Source: Hymenobacter gummosus
GTDB lineage: Bacteria > Bacteroidota > Bacteroidia > Cytophagales > Hymenobacteraceae
DNA: 64,000 bases
NCBI RefSeq assembly: GCF_003970915.1
Contig: NZ_RXOF01000017.1
Coordinates: forward strand, 1-64,000
Direction of reading: 5' to 3'
Shown: in pieces, positions 8,594 to 17,297 of the stretch
How positions within the stretch are numbered: the first letter of the stretch is position 1
Layout: every line of letters starts with the position of its first letter
Translations under genes and position numbers: made by a program
The notes under the pieces: generated by a model
What the model saw: the letters and a program-made list of their open reading frames with translations, nothing else
Told to the model about the DNA's origin: nothing
Database searches by the model: none

Positions 8594-9592
8594 CTACTTC
8601 CCGAACACCTTGTTCAGAAAATTCACCGTGTACTGCACCGTCGGCTCAAACCAGGGGTTGAACAGCGGAAAGGGGTGGGGCGCCTCCGGGAAACCTTGCA
8701 CCTCGCTGTAAATGCCCAGCGCGTCGAGCTGCCGGCGCAGGTCGTCGCGGCCGGCGTGCATGCGGGCCACGCCGCTGTTGATGAACAGGATGGGCGGCGT
8801 CTGGGCCGAGACGTGGTTGAGCGGAGCCGCCTGCTGCCAGAGGTCGGGCCGCTCCGTTTTCGAGGCGCCGAACCAGAGCGTGGCCGCCGAGGGGCCCTTC
8901 CGGTCGTCGCCCTCCCCCGACTCGGGGTGAATGAAGGCCAGCGTGCCGTCGGCATCCACGATGGCCTGCACCCGGCTGCTGCGGCTGCGGTAGCAGGGGC
9001 CGGCCTCGAACAGCGGGTCCCCATTGGTGGTGCCCAGCAGCGCGGCCAGCTGCCCGCCGGCCGAGAAGCCCCAGCTGGCCACCCGCGTCGTGTCGATGTG
9101 GTAGCTGCGGGCGTGGGCGCGCAGCCAGCGGACGGCCGTTTTCAGATCCTGCACCGCCGCCGGGTAGGGCGCCTCGGTGCTCAGCCGGTACTCGGCCGTG
9201 AGGGCCACGTAGCCGCGGGCGGCCAGCTGCTGGGCCAGCGGGTGGTGCTGGGCCCGGTCGCCGCTGCGCCAGCCGCCCCCGTGCACGATGAGCACCGCCG
9301 GAAACTGCTGCCGGCGCTTCGCCTTGGGGTAGAACACGTCGAGCTTCAGCTCCCGGCCGCCGGGCAGGGTGCAGTAGGTCAGGCCCGGGGCCGTCCGCAC
9401 GTTCTTGGGTACCGGCGGGCGGGCCACCGTGATGCTGGGGTGCTGCTTCTTCGCTTTTACGAAGGCGCTGTGCGTGGTAAAGGAGGTGTCGCGCGGGGCG
9501 GGAGTGAAGTGCTGGGCGCGGGCACTCAGGGCCAGTGTGAGCAGCAGGCCGGCCGCGGCCAGACGCGCAGCATGAAACGAAAACAAGGGCAT
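8594..9592 (-). CDS. secreted alpha/beta hydrolase (carboxylesterase, BD-FAE-like)
   Basis: 332 aa from ATG 9592, which gives a clean signal peptide cut after SARAQ. The fold is an alpha/beta hydrolase: oxyanion motif IVHGGGW at about residue 125, nucleophile elbow GFSAGG (serine at about 200) and a C-terminal His in EAPHPF. These are features of the hormone-sensitive-lipase/BD-FAE type esterases that deacetylate plant polysaccharides or small esters. Longer N-terminal readings to 9823 lack a signal. Substrate cannot be told. Confidence 0.85.
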   Translation of the reverse strand: MPLFSFHAARLAAAGLLLTLALSARAQHFTPAPRDTSFTTHSAFVKAKKQHPSITVARPPVPKNVRTAPGLTYCTLPGGRELKLDVFYPKAKRRQQFPAVLIVHGGGWRSGDRAQHHPLAQQLAARGYVALTAEYRLSTEAPYPAAVQDLKTAVRWLRAHARSYHIDTTRVASWGFSAGGQLAALLGTTNGDPLFEAGPCYRSRSSRVQAIVDADGTLAFIHPESGEGDDRKGPSAATLWFGASKTERPDLWQQAAPLNHVSAQTPPILFINSGVARMHAGRDDLRRQLDALGIYSEVQGFPEAPHPFPLFNPWFEPTVQYTVNFLNKVFGK

Positions 9593-9759
9593 CGGCAGCA
9601 AGAAAACGAGCGACGCTAAAAGTACGGCGCAAACGCCCGGCCGCCCAGGCTGGAGCTGAAGAAAGGCCCGCTCATTTTGCTCCCGGCTTTTGGCGAAGGG
9701 TAGGAGCTGCGAACAGTCCGCGTCTTCCTCTGATGTTGCCTGCCGGGGCCGCAGGGTCG

Positions 9760-9798
9760 AAAAGTTACATGCACGAATCAAAAAGTTACATGTGCGAA
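9760..9798 (+). promoter_or_regulatory. operator-like 21-bp-spaced direct repeat upstream of the ABC operon
   Basis: Two copies of AAAAGTTACATG(C/T)(A/G)CGAA at 9760-9777 and 9781-9798 are 21 bp apart, two helical turns, 58 bp before the ATPase start codon. The spacing suggests tandem binding of one regulator on the same DNA face. Function is inferred. Confidence 0.45.
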
Positions 9799-9855
9799 AC
9801 CATCCTGCTTTAAAATACCTCACCTTGCAGCTGACGACCTAACTCTCTCAGCTGC

Positions 9856-10809
9856 ATGGAACTCCGCATCCAACACCTCTCGAAAACCTACCCCAACGGC
9901 GTGCAGGCCCTGCGCGACGTAACGCTGACCATTCCCAACGGCATGTTCGGCCTGCTCGGGCCCAACGGCGCGGGCAAATCCTCGCTCATGCGCACCATTG
10001 CCACCCTGCAGGAGCCCGATACCGGCAGCATCCAGCTCGGCGACATCGACGTGCTGCGCGAGAAGGAAAAGGTGCGCCGGGTGCTGGGCTACCTGCCCCA
10101 GGAGTTCGGGCTCTACCCCAGCGTGTCGGCCGAGGTGCTGCTCGACTACTTCGCCGGGCTCAAGGGCATTCGGGCAGGGGCGGAGCGCAAGGCCGCCGTG
10201 GAGAACCTGCTGCAGCAAACCAACCTCTGGGACGCCCGCAAGAAAGCCGTGGGCGGCTACTCCGGCGGCATGCGGCAGCGCTTCGGCATTGCCGTGGCCC
10301 TGCTGGGCTCCCCGCAGCTCATCATCGTGGATGAGCCCACTGCCGGCCTCGACCCCACGGAGCGCAACCGCTTCCTCGACCTGCTCAGCGAAATCGGCGA
10401 AAACGTGGTGGTGATTCTGAGCACGCACATTGTGGAGGACGTGACCGAGCTGTGCCCCAACATGGCCATCATTGCTCAGGGCGAGGTGGTGGCCACCGGC
10501 CGCCCGAACGACGTCATCGGCGAAATCCGGGGCAAAGTGTACCGCACCAAAACCGAAAAGGCGGCCCTGGCCCAGCTGCGCGAGCAGCACGAAGTCATCA
10601 GCTCCAAGCTGGTGGCCGGGCAGCCGGTGGTGCGCGTGTTCAGCGAGACGCCCATCAACGGCATCTTCCAGCCCGCCGAGGCCACGCTGGAGGACGTGTA
10701 CTTCCACCGGCTCGCCCGCAGGGCGAGAATTAATAATGAAGAATTAAAAATTAATAATGACGCGGGGGCAAAAGCGGGTCGGGCCTCCACGGGCACAGTC
10801 AATTCTTAA
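9856..10809 (+). CDS. ABC transporter ATP-binding protein
   Basis: 317-aa cytoplasmic ATPase, first gene of a three-gene operon. Walker A GPNGAGKSS (35-43), signature YSGGMRQR (about 135-142), Walker B LIIVDEP (about 155-161) with the switch His in STHIVEDV. The last roughly 25 codons run into an AT-rich inverted repeat (10728-10833) that supplies the stop codon, so the C-terminus (INNEELKINN...) is probably not ancestral. The downstream ABC-2 type permease is its membrane partner; exported substrate unknown. Confidence 0.95.
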   Translation: MELRIQHLSKTYPNGVQALRDVTLTIPNGMFGLLGPNGAGKSSLMRTIATLQEPDTGSIQLGDIDVLREKEKVRRVLGYLPQEFGLYPSVSAEVLLDYFAGLKGIRAGAERKAAVENLLQQTNLWDARKKAVGGYSGGMRQRFGIAVALLGSPQLIIVDEPTAGLDPTERNRFLDLLSEIGENVVVILSTHIVEDVTELCPNMAIIAQGEVVATGRPNDVIGEIRGKVYRTKTEKAALAQLREQHEVISSKLVAGQPVVRVFSETPINGIFQPAEATLEDVYFHRLARRARINNEELKINNDAGAKAGRASTGTVNS

Positions 10810-10833
10810 TTATTCATTCTTAATTATTAATTG
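10728..10833. repeat. AT-rich inverted repeat inside the end of the ATPase gene
   Basis: Arms 10728-10760 and 10799-10833 are imperfect reverse complements made of AATTAATAATGA/GAATTAAAAATT words around a GC-rich centre. In strongly GC-rich surroundings it stands out. It ends 3 bp before the permease start codon and is a relative in style of 59713-59823. Confidence 0.9.
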
Positions 10834-10836
10834 AAA

Positions 10837-13800
10837 ATGTTCGCCCACATCTTCAAGTTCGAACTGCGCTTCCGCTTCACGCAGCCGAGCACCTACCTGT
10901 ACTTCGGCGTCTTCGTGCTGGCCGGCTTTCTGTCGCAGACCGTCGACGACTTCGGCTTCGGCTCGGCCAAGGTGCACGTCAACTCGCCCGACGCGCTGGC
11001 CACGCTGCACATCGTTGCCTCCATCTTCGGCATGTTCATCACGGCGGCCATCCTGGGTACGCCCATTTACCGCGACGACAAGGACGGGCTGACCGGGCTG
11101 CTCTACACCACGCCGCTGCCCAAGACCAGCTACCTCGCCGGCCGGTTTCTGGGCTCGTTGCTGGCCATCTGGTTTATCATGACGGGTATTTCCGTCGGGG
11201 CGCTGCTGGGCATGCTCATGCCCTGGGTGGAGGCCAGCAAGCTGGGCCCGGTGCAGCCGCTGGCGCTGCTGGTGCCGTTGCTGGGCGCGGCCTGGACCAA
11301 CGCCTGGTTTGCCGGCTGCATCTTCTTCGCGGCCTACCTCGTGTTCCGCTCCCCGCTGGTGGTGTATTTGGGCGGGGTAGTGCTGTTCGTGCTGTACCAG
11401 GTGTCGTTCATCTTCATCGACAAAATCAGCTCCGACCACCTGTTCGCCCTGCTCGACCCCTTCGGCCTCACCGCCAAGGGCACCGACACCAAGTACTGGA
11501 CCATTGCCGAGCGCAACACCAAGTTGCTCGACTACCTGGGCGGGGAGCTGGTGCAAAACCGCCTGCTCTGGAGCGGGGTGGGGCTGCTGGTGCTGCTGGC
11601 CAGCTGCGCGTATTTCCGGCTGGGCCTGCCCCGCACGCGGCAGAAAAAACAAGCCGCCGAAGCTGCCCCGGCCGTGGTGGCCGGCGCCGGGCTGCGCCGC
11701 TCCCCGCAGGATTTCGGCGGCGGGCTGGGCTGGTGGCAGCTGCGGCGCCTCACGCGGGTGCAGTTTCTGAACGTCGTCAATGCCTGGCCGTTCCGGGCGC
11801 TGGCCCTGCTGGGCGTGATTTACGTGCTCTTCAACGCCTACTTCACCTACCAGGACCCGCGCGGCATTCAGATGCCGGTGACCTACCTCATTCTGAACCT
11901 GGTCAACGACAACTTCACGCTGTTCTTCCTCATCATCACCACCATCTACGCCGGCGAGCTGGTGTGGCGCGAGCGGGACGTGCGCCTGCAGCTTGTGTTC
12001 GACGCCTTGCCCTACGCCACCTGGCTGCCCTTTGTGAGCAAGGTGCTGGCCCTGCTGGGCGTGCAGCTGCTGCTGAGCCTGGTGCTGAGCCTGGTGGGCC
12101 TGGGCATTCAGCTCTACCGCGCCCCCGAGCTGGTGGAGCCGCTGCTCTACCTCAAGAACTTCCTGCTGCAGGCCGCCAACCTGACCGTGCTCTGCACCCT
12201 GGCCGTGGTGGTGCAGACGGTGGTGAATAACAAGTACGTCGGCCACGCGCTGATGATGGTGTACTACGGGGTGGTCATCCTGCTGGCCGATGCCCTGGGC
12301 CTGCACCACGTGCTGCTCAAGTTCGGCGCGGGCATACCCTACACCTACTCCGACATGAACGGCTACGGGCACATGGTGGCCCCGCTGCTGGCCGTCAACC
12401 TCTACTACCTGGCCGGGGTGCTGCTGCTGGCTTTGCTGGCCTCCCTGCTCTGGGTGCGCGGCACCGACACCAGTCTCGGCAGCCGCGCCCGGCTCTTCGG
12501 CCAGCGCCTGCGCACCCCCGGCGTGCGGCCCGCCCTGGTCGCCTGCCTGCTGGTGGCGCTGGCGGCCGGCGGCTGGGTGTTCTACAACACCAACGTGCTC
12601 AACGAGTACGTGACGCCCAAGGACCTGGAAGCCCGGCAGGCCGACACCGAGCGGAAGTACAAGCGCTTCGCCCGCCTGCCCCAGCCCAAAATCGTGGCTA
12701 TCGACGTGGCCGCCGACCTGTACCCCACGGCCAGCCCCCGCGGCTACCGCATGCGCGGCACCTTTACGCTGCGCAACAAGGAAAACCGCTCCATCGACAC
12801 GCTGCTGATCAACTACGACCCCAGCCGCAGTATCACCAACCAGCTGAGCCTGAGCCGCCCCGCCCGGGTATTGCGCGACGACCCCGTCAGCGGCATCCGG
12901 CTCTACCAGCTGCGCCAGCCGCTGCGGCCGAATGACTCCGTGGACCTGCGCTTCGATATCAGCTACCAGGCCCGCGGCTTCACCTCCCGCCTCAAGGGCA
13001 CCGGCGTGTTCGACTGGGCCAGCATCTCGCCCGAAGACCGCCTCACCGCCAACGGCACCTTCCTCAGCGACGCCGGCCTGCGCATCGGCTACCAGGTGGG
13101 CGCCGAGCTGGAAGACGACAACGTGCGCCAGCGCAACGGCTTGAAACCGAAGGACCGCGCCCTGCGCCTGAACGACCCGCGCGGCCGCCGCATCGCCGAC
13201 TTCGGCCCCGACGCCGACTACATCCGCTACCAGGCCACCATCAGCACCGATGCCGACCAGATTGCCGTCACGCCCGGCTACCTGCAGCGGGAATGGACCA
13301 AGGACGGCCGCCGCTACTTCCAGTACAAGGCCGACGAGCCCATGATGCCCATGACCGGCATCCTCTCGGCCCGCTACCAGGTGCACCGCGAAACCTGGCG
13401 GCCCCAGGGCGGCGGTCAGCCCGTGGCCATCGAAATCTACCACGACCCGCACCACCCCTACAACGTGCGCCGCATGGCCCAGGCCCTGCGCGACGCCTTG
13501 CCGTACTACGCCGCCGCCTTCGGGCCCTACCAGTTCCGGCAGATTCGCATCCTGGAGTTTCCGCGCTACAAGAGCTTCGCCCAGAGCCAGCCCAACACGG
13601 TGCCCTTCTCCGAGTCGGCCGGCTTCATCGACGACCCGCGCGACACCAATTCGCCCGACTATACCTACTTCATCACCAACCACGAGCTGGGCCACCAGTG
13701 GTGGGGCCACCAGCTCATCGGGGCCAACGTGCAGGGCAGCAGCATGCTCATCGAGTCGCTGGCCGAATACTCGGCCCTGATGACCTGCAAGCACCACTTC

Positions 13801-14511
13801 TCGCCCGCCCAAATGCAGCAGGTGATGCGCCGGGAGCTGGACCAGTACCTGCGCGGCCGCCGGCAGGAGCGCAAAAAGGAAATGCCGCTGATGCTGGTGG
13901 AAAGCCAGCCCTACATCCACTACTACAAGGGCGGTATGGTGTTCTACGCCCTGCAGGACTTTATCGGGGAGCAGAAGCTCAACAAGGCCCTCGGCGACTT
14001 TGTGGCCGCCAACCGCTACAAAACCGACCCGTACCCGAACTCGGCCGATTTGATGGCCTACATCCGCCGCGAAACGCCCGACTCTCTGCAGTACCTGATC
14101 CGGGACATGTTCGAAACCATCACGCTCTACAAAAACGAGCTGAAAACCGCCACCTACACCCCGCGCCCCGATGGTAAGTTCGACGTAGCCCTGACCATCA
14201 AAGCCGAAAAGCTCCGTTCCGACAGCCTGGGCAACGAAGCCGCCACGCCCCTGGTCGGCGACTACGTGGACGTAGGCGTGTTCGGGCCCGATAAGTCGGC
14301 CGGCGAGGCCTGGGACGTGCGCGGCAAGGCCCTGGTGATGCAGAAGGTCAAGCTCACCCAGTCCGAAACCACCCTGCGCTTCGTCGTCGCCGAGAAGCCC
14401 GCCAAAGCCGGCGTCGACCCCTACCAGAAGCTCATCGAGCGGTACTACTACGACAACGTGAAGCCGATGCAGGAAGAAAAACCGGCCGCCAAGCCCGTGG
14501 CCGTGCGCTAA
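10837..14511 (+). CDS. ABC-2 type permease fused to an M1-type (gluzincin) peptidase domain
   Basis: 1224 aa. Residues 1-590 hold two sets of about six membrane segments, an ABC-2 permease duplicated in tandem; the C-terminal half from about 600 is an extracytoplasmic M1 aminopeptidase-like domain with HELGH at 949-953 and the third zinc ligand in ESLAEY (Glu973). The exopeptidase GxMEN motif of M1 enzymes is not visible; the equivalent region reads VPFSESAGF, so this may not be an ordinary aminopeptidase. Start taken at ATG 10837. Such fusions are known in Bacteroidota. It follows its ATPase and probably links substrate export with processing. Confidence 0.9.
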   Translation: MFAHIFKFELRFRFTQPSTYLYFGVFVLAGFLSQTVDDFGFGSAKVHVNSPDALATLHIVASIFGMFITAAILGTPIYRDDKDGLTGLLYTTPLPKTSYLAGRFLGSLLAIWFIMTGISVGALLGMLMPWVEASKLGPVQPLALLVPLLGAAWTNAWFAGCIFFAAYLVFRSPLVVYLGGVVLFVLYQVSFIFIDKISSDHLFALLDPFGLTAKGTDTKYWTIAERNTKLLDYLGGELVQNRLLWSGVGLLVLLASCAYFRLGLPRTRQKKQAAEAAPAVVAGAGLRRSPQDFGGGLGWWQLRRLTRVQFLNVVNAWPFRALALLGVIYVLFNAYFTYQDPRGIQMPVTYLILNLVNDNFTLFFLIITTIYAGELVWRERDVRLQLVFDALPYATWLPFVSKVLALLGVQLLLSLVLSLVGLGIQLYRAPELVEPLLYLKNFLLQAANLTVLCTLAVVVQTVVNNKYVGHALMMVYYGVVILLADALGLHHVLLKFGAGIPYTYSDMNGYGHMVAPLLAVNLYYLAGVLLLALLASLLWVRGTDTSLGSRARLFGQRLRTPGVRPALVACLLVALAAGGWVFYNTNVLNEYVTPKDLEARQADTERKYKRFARLPQPKIVAIDVAADLYPTASPRGYRMRGTFTLRNKENRSIDTLLINYDPSRSITNQLSLSRPARVLRDDPVSGIRLYQLRQPLRPNDSVDLRFDISYQARGFTSRLKGTGVFDWASISPEDRLTANGTFLSDAGLRIGYQVGAELEDDNVRQRNGLKPKDRALRLNDPRGRRIADFGPDADYIRYQATISTDADQIAVTPGYLQREWTKDGRRYFQYKADEPMMPMTGILSARYQVHRETWRPQGGGQPVAIEIYHDPHHPYNVRRMAQALRDALPYYAAAFGPYQFRQIRILEFPRYKSFAQSQPNTVPFSESAGFIDDPRDTNSPDYTYFITNHELGHQWWGHQLIGANVQGSSMLIESLAEYSALMTCKHHFSPAQMQQVMRRELDQYLRGRRQERKKEMPLMLVESQPYIHYYKGGMVFYALQDFIGEQKLNKALGDFVAANRYKTDPYPNSADLMAYIRRETPDSLQYLIRDMFETITLYKNELKTATYTPRPDGKFDVALTIKAEKLRSDSLGNEAATPLVGDYVDVGVFGPDKSAGEAWDVRGKALVMQKVKLTQSETTLRFVVAEKPAKAGVDPYQKLIERYYYDNVKPMQEEKPAAKPVAVR

Positions 14512-14547
14512 ACTGCCCGGCCTCCCAACTTCTGAAGACCTTCTGCC

Positions 14548-15471
14548 ATGACTATTACCCGTTTCCTCCGCGCGCTGCTGCTCGGCACACTGCTGCTGGC
14601 CGCGCCCGTCCACAGCCACGCCCAGACAGCTGCTCCGGCCGGGCCCTTCGCCGGCCTGGTGGCCCAGAAAACCGCACGCCTGACCGTCTATGCCACGCCC
14701 GGCCACGAGGCCCGCGCCCGGCAGATGGCCGAGCTTTGCACCCGGGCCATCGGATACCTCCAGCAGCCCGCGCTGCTGGGGTTCGTCCCGCGCGTGACGC
14801 TGCTGGTGCTCGGCCCGGCCGACTGGAAAAAGTACGCCCGCATCCAGGCCTACGGCATGCCCCACACCGCGGGCGACACCATACTCGTAGTAGCGGCCGA
14901 AGACAACGCCATGTGGCGCGGCAGCGTACCCCCGGCCAAGCAACTGTCGCCGGCCCAGGCCCGGCAGGTGCAGCAGGTATACCGCACCGCCGACGGGTCG
15001 GTATCCATGATGAATTTTTTCGACCTGACGGCCGTGCACGAGTTGGGGCACGCCTTTTACCGGCAGGCCCGGCTAGGGCGGCCGCGCTACTGGCTGGAGG
15101 AGCTGTTTGCCAACGTGCTGCTGCACACCTTCGTGGCTACGCAGGAGCCCGCGCTGCTGCCCGCCCTGGAGCTGTTTCCGCAGGTGGTCGTCGATGGCAC
15201 CGACCCCAAAACCTTGGGATACACCTCCCTGGCCGACTTCGAGCAGCAGTACGAAAGTATGCCCAGCACCAAGCCGTTGAACTACGGCTGGTACCAATGC
15301 CGGCTGCACCGCGCGGCGGCCCGTATTTACGGCCAGCAGGGCGCCACGGCCTTGCCGGCCCTTTGGCGGGCCTTGCGCCAGAACACCGTCACCTACGACG
15401 ATGCGCAGCTGGCCGCGTTTCTGCAGACGCAGGTGGGGGCGGAGGTAGCGCGGGTACAAACCGGCTGGTAA
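14548..15471 (+). CDS. secreted HExxH putative metallopeptidase
   Basis: 307 aa with a signal peptide (residues 1-26, cut after HSHAQ). The motif HELGH at 164-168 with EELFAN about 18 residues later is a gluzincin-like zinc site. I cannot assign a named family. It starts 36 bp after the permease-peptidase fusion and is closed by a strong terminator, so it is the third gene of the ABC operon and may act with the M1-type domain in the periplasm. Confidence 0.75.
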   Translation: MTITRFLRALLLGTLLLAAPVHSHAQTAAPAGPFAGLVAQKTARLTVYATPGHEARARQMAELCTRAIGYLQQPALLGFVPRVTLLVLGPADWKKYARIQAYGMPHTAGDTILVVAAEDNAMWRGSVPPAKQLSPAQARQVQQVYRTADGSVSMMNFFDLTAVHELGHAFYRQARLGRPRYWLEELFANVLLHTFVATQEPALLPALELFPQVVVDGTDPKTLGYTSLADFEQQYESMPSTKPLNYGWYQCRLHRAAARIYGQQGATALPALWRALRQNTVTYDDAQLAAFLQTQVGAEVARVQTGW

Positions 15472-15483
15472 GTTCAGCGCACG

Positions 15484-15519
15484 AAAAAGCCGGCCCCGCT
15501 TGCGCGGGGCCGGCTTTTT
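15484..15519. terminator. Rho-independent terminator of the ABC operon
   Basis: Stem AAAAAGCCGGCCCCGC / GCGGGGCCGGCTTTTT with a TTGC loop, followed by further T, 12 nt after the stop codon. Symmetric, so it can also serve the small gene on the other strand. Confidence 0.92.
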
Positions 15520-15550
15520 TATAGGTATTCCCGGAAAGAGCGGCCGCGGC

Positions 15551-15688
15551 TTAGCAGCAATAGTCGCTATAGTCCTCGTCGAGCGAGTCGATGCGCAGCG
15601 AGAAGTTCAGCGTACGGGCTGCCCACAGCCCCAGGCTACCGAGGCCACCCAGCAGCAACAGCGTCGAAACGGCGGTGGTCTTTTTCAT
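15551..15688 (-). CDS. 45-aa small membrane or exported protein
   Basis: Starts MKKTTAVSTLLLL, has one hydrophobic segment (about 6-24) and a short acidic tail ending DEDYSDYCC. The N-terminus looks like a signal peptide or a single membrane anchor. Support for a real gene: ATG start, basic n-region, an exact TAnnTTTG promoter box 40 bp upstream, and a terminator hairpin downstream on the same strand. No family recognised. Confidence 0.6.
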   Translation of the reverse strand: MKKTTAVSTLLLLGGLGSLGLWAARTLNFSLRIDSLDEDYSDYCC

Positions 15689-15727
15689 GGTCTATTTTCT
15701 ATGTTGGTGAATCCCACGTTCTTGCTG

Positions 15728-15735
15728 CAAAGATA
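15728..15735 (-). promoter_or_regulatory. Bacteroidota -7 box for the small gene
   Basis: Minus strand reads TATCTTTG, an exact TAnnTTTG match, in an AT-rich stretch 40 bp upstream of the 45-aa gene's ATG. Confidence 0.55.
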
Positions 15736-15800
15736 ATACGCAATTGTTACATAATTGTTAGGCATGCATCATTGTTTTCTGGGCGAGCTGGCTGTCGGGC

Positions 15801-16418
15801 TCAGCTTTTAGCGGGAAACGTCTTGCCGACCTTCTTGGTCAGCAAAGGCATCAGCAGGCTGTACTTGTACAGGTGATACTCCCGGAACTGGTCGACTACG
15901 TAGAAGTTGTTGGTCGTCAGGTCCTGCACGTACAGGTCGACGGTCGTAATATCCATCCGCTGGTGCGTGACGCCCCCGCTCATGCTCGTGTGGGTACGCA
16001 CGCCCTGGTAGTCGTTGGTCAGGAAACTGTTGAACGAGTCGTGCAGCAGCAGGTATTTGTAGCCCTGGTCGCGGTAGTAGCCGATGGAATCCTGGGTGGT
16101 GATGCGGTAGGCAAAGGGGTATTTCTGCGCCGCTTTCCGCAGCTGCTCGGTCGACCAGCCGCAGTTCTGGTTGTGCCACCGCAGCCGCGTATAGGCCTCC
16201 GACGACATGCCCTGCGGCCGCTGGGCCGGCACTTCCACCGGGGCGAACCGGATGAACAGAATTTTAGCCTGGGGCAGGTCTTCCGGCAGCTTGTCTTTGA
16301 AGACCGTCGAGCCAAGCTGCTTGGCGGTTTTGCGGAAGTTGTCGGAAACCTGGGCCTGCGCTGTGGTCTGCAGCAGGGCCGTCAGGCCAAGACTTAATAG
16401 GAGGAAACGTGCATTCAT
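15801..16418 (-). CDS. secreted hypothetical protein
   Basis: 205 aa with a signal peptide (MNARFLLLSLGLTALL..., cut after TAQAQ at about 23). The mature part is mixed alpha/beta, rich in Tyr and Gln, without Cys pairs or a recognisable motif. Length and position suggest a free-standing periplasmic protein of a Bacteroidota-restricted family. A weak TATCTTAC box precedes it. No function proposed. Confidence 0.75.
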   Translation of the reverse strand: MNARFLLLSLGLTALLQTTAQAQVSDNFRKTAKQLGSTVFKDKLPEDLPQAKILFIRFAPVEVPAQRPQGMSSEAYTRLRWHNQNCGWSTEQLRKAAQKYPFAYRITTQDSIGYYRDQGYKYLLLHDSFNSFLTNDYQGVRTHTSMSGGVTHQRMDITTVDLYVQDLTTNNFYVVDQFREYHLYKYSLLMPLLTKKVGKTFPAKS

Positions 16419-16502
16419 GCAACGGGCGGCTGAAGGAGAAATAACGCCCGTAAGATAGCGGCGGAGCCCGGCCCGGCAAACCTGCGGCGGGCCCGGAAGC
16501 CG

Positions 16503-17168
16503 CTAAAACAACATAATCTGCTGGCCGGCCGTGGGCTGCCGGTGCTGCTGCTCCAGGGCCAGCAGCCGCTGCTTGCGCCACAGGCCGCCGGCGTAGCCCG
16601 TCAGCTTACCGTCGGCCCCGACGACGCGGTGGCAGGGAATGATAAGAGCAATGCGGTTCTGCCCGTTGGCGGCGGCCACGGCGCGCACGGCTTCGGGCTT
16701 CCGAAGGGCCAGGGCCTGCTGCCCGTAGCTGCGGGTGTGGCCGTAGGGAATCTGGCGCAGCTCCTGCCACACCTGCTGCTGAAAGGCCGAGCCGGGCGTA
16801 ACGAGCGGCACCGTAAATGCCTGCCGCGTGCCGGCGAAATACTCAGCCAGCTCGGCGCGCAGCTGGCGCAGGTGGGCGTTGTCGCGCTCCACCACCCGGG
16901 CGTTGAAGCGCTGGGCCAGGTCCTGTAGCTCGGTTTGCAGCTCCTTCCGCTCGAAAAACTCCAGCAGGCAGACGCCCTCGGCCGTGGCCCCGGCCATCAT
17001 CGGGCCCAGCGGGGTTTCCAGCCGGGCCAGCTCCAGCACGTGGGGCGCGGGGGCGGCTTCGTCGGGCGTGGGCAGGGGCCAGGGCCAGTCGGTGGGCGAC
17101 GGGGCCGGGGCGGCCGGACGGTCGAAACGCAGCTCAAACTGGGCGGGGGCGGCTTTGGTAGCGGGCAT
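16503..17168 (-). CDS. ogt: methylated-DNA--[protein]-cysteine S-methyltransferase
   Basis: About 221 aa. The catalytic domain (about 120-210) carries the active-site motif IPCHRVVG with Cys179, which irreversibly takes the alkyl group from O6-methylguanine, and the helix-turn-helix segment RAVAAANGQNRIALI. The Pro-rich N-terminal 45 residues are an unusual addition. Start chosen at MPATKAAPAQ (17168); the frame stays open to 17285, but the upstream -7-like box at 17195-17202 lies inside that extension. Single gene. Confidence 0.93.
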   Translation of the reverse strand: MPATKAAPAQFELRFDRPAAPAPSPTDWPWPLPTPDEAAPAPHVLELARLETPLGPMMAGATAEGVCLLEFFERKELQTELQDLAQRFNARVVERDNAHLRQLRAELAEYFAGTRQAFTVPLVTPGSAFQQQVWQELRQIPYGHTRSYGQQALALRKPEAVRAVAAANGQNRIALIIPCHRVVGADGKLTGYAGGLWRKQRLLALEQQHRQPTAGQQIMLF

Positions 17169-17194
17169 GGGTGGGGCAGGGGTAGCGTCGGAGG

Positions 17195-17202
17195 GAAAGA
17201 TA
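17195..17202 (-). promoter_or_regulatory. -7-like box upstream of ogt
   Basis: Minus strand TATCTTTC matches TAnnTTTG at 7 of 8 positions, 27 bp before the chosen start codon; it argues for the shorter Ogt start. Confidence 0.35.
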
Positions 17203-17297
17203 CTGCCGAGCGGCCCTAATTGATTCGTCGGTAGGGCGTAACGTGCGGCCGGCCGCGCGAAAACGGCGCCTGGCCCGCCAGCCAAGCCGCCCGGCGT

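Noticed and set aside
8246-9619. 457-codon plus-strand frame across the repeat at 8374-8564 and the esterase
   Set aside because: Runs through a non-coding inverted repeat and then the antisense of the esterase gene.
10810-15051. 1413-codon open frame on the minus strand opposite the ABC permease
   Set aside because: His/Gln/Gly-rich low-information sequence typical of the antisense of a GC-rich gene; no start, motif or codon support.
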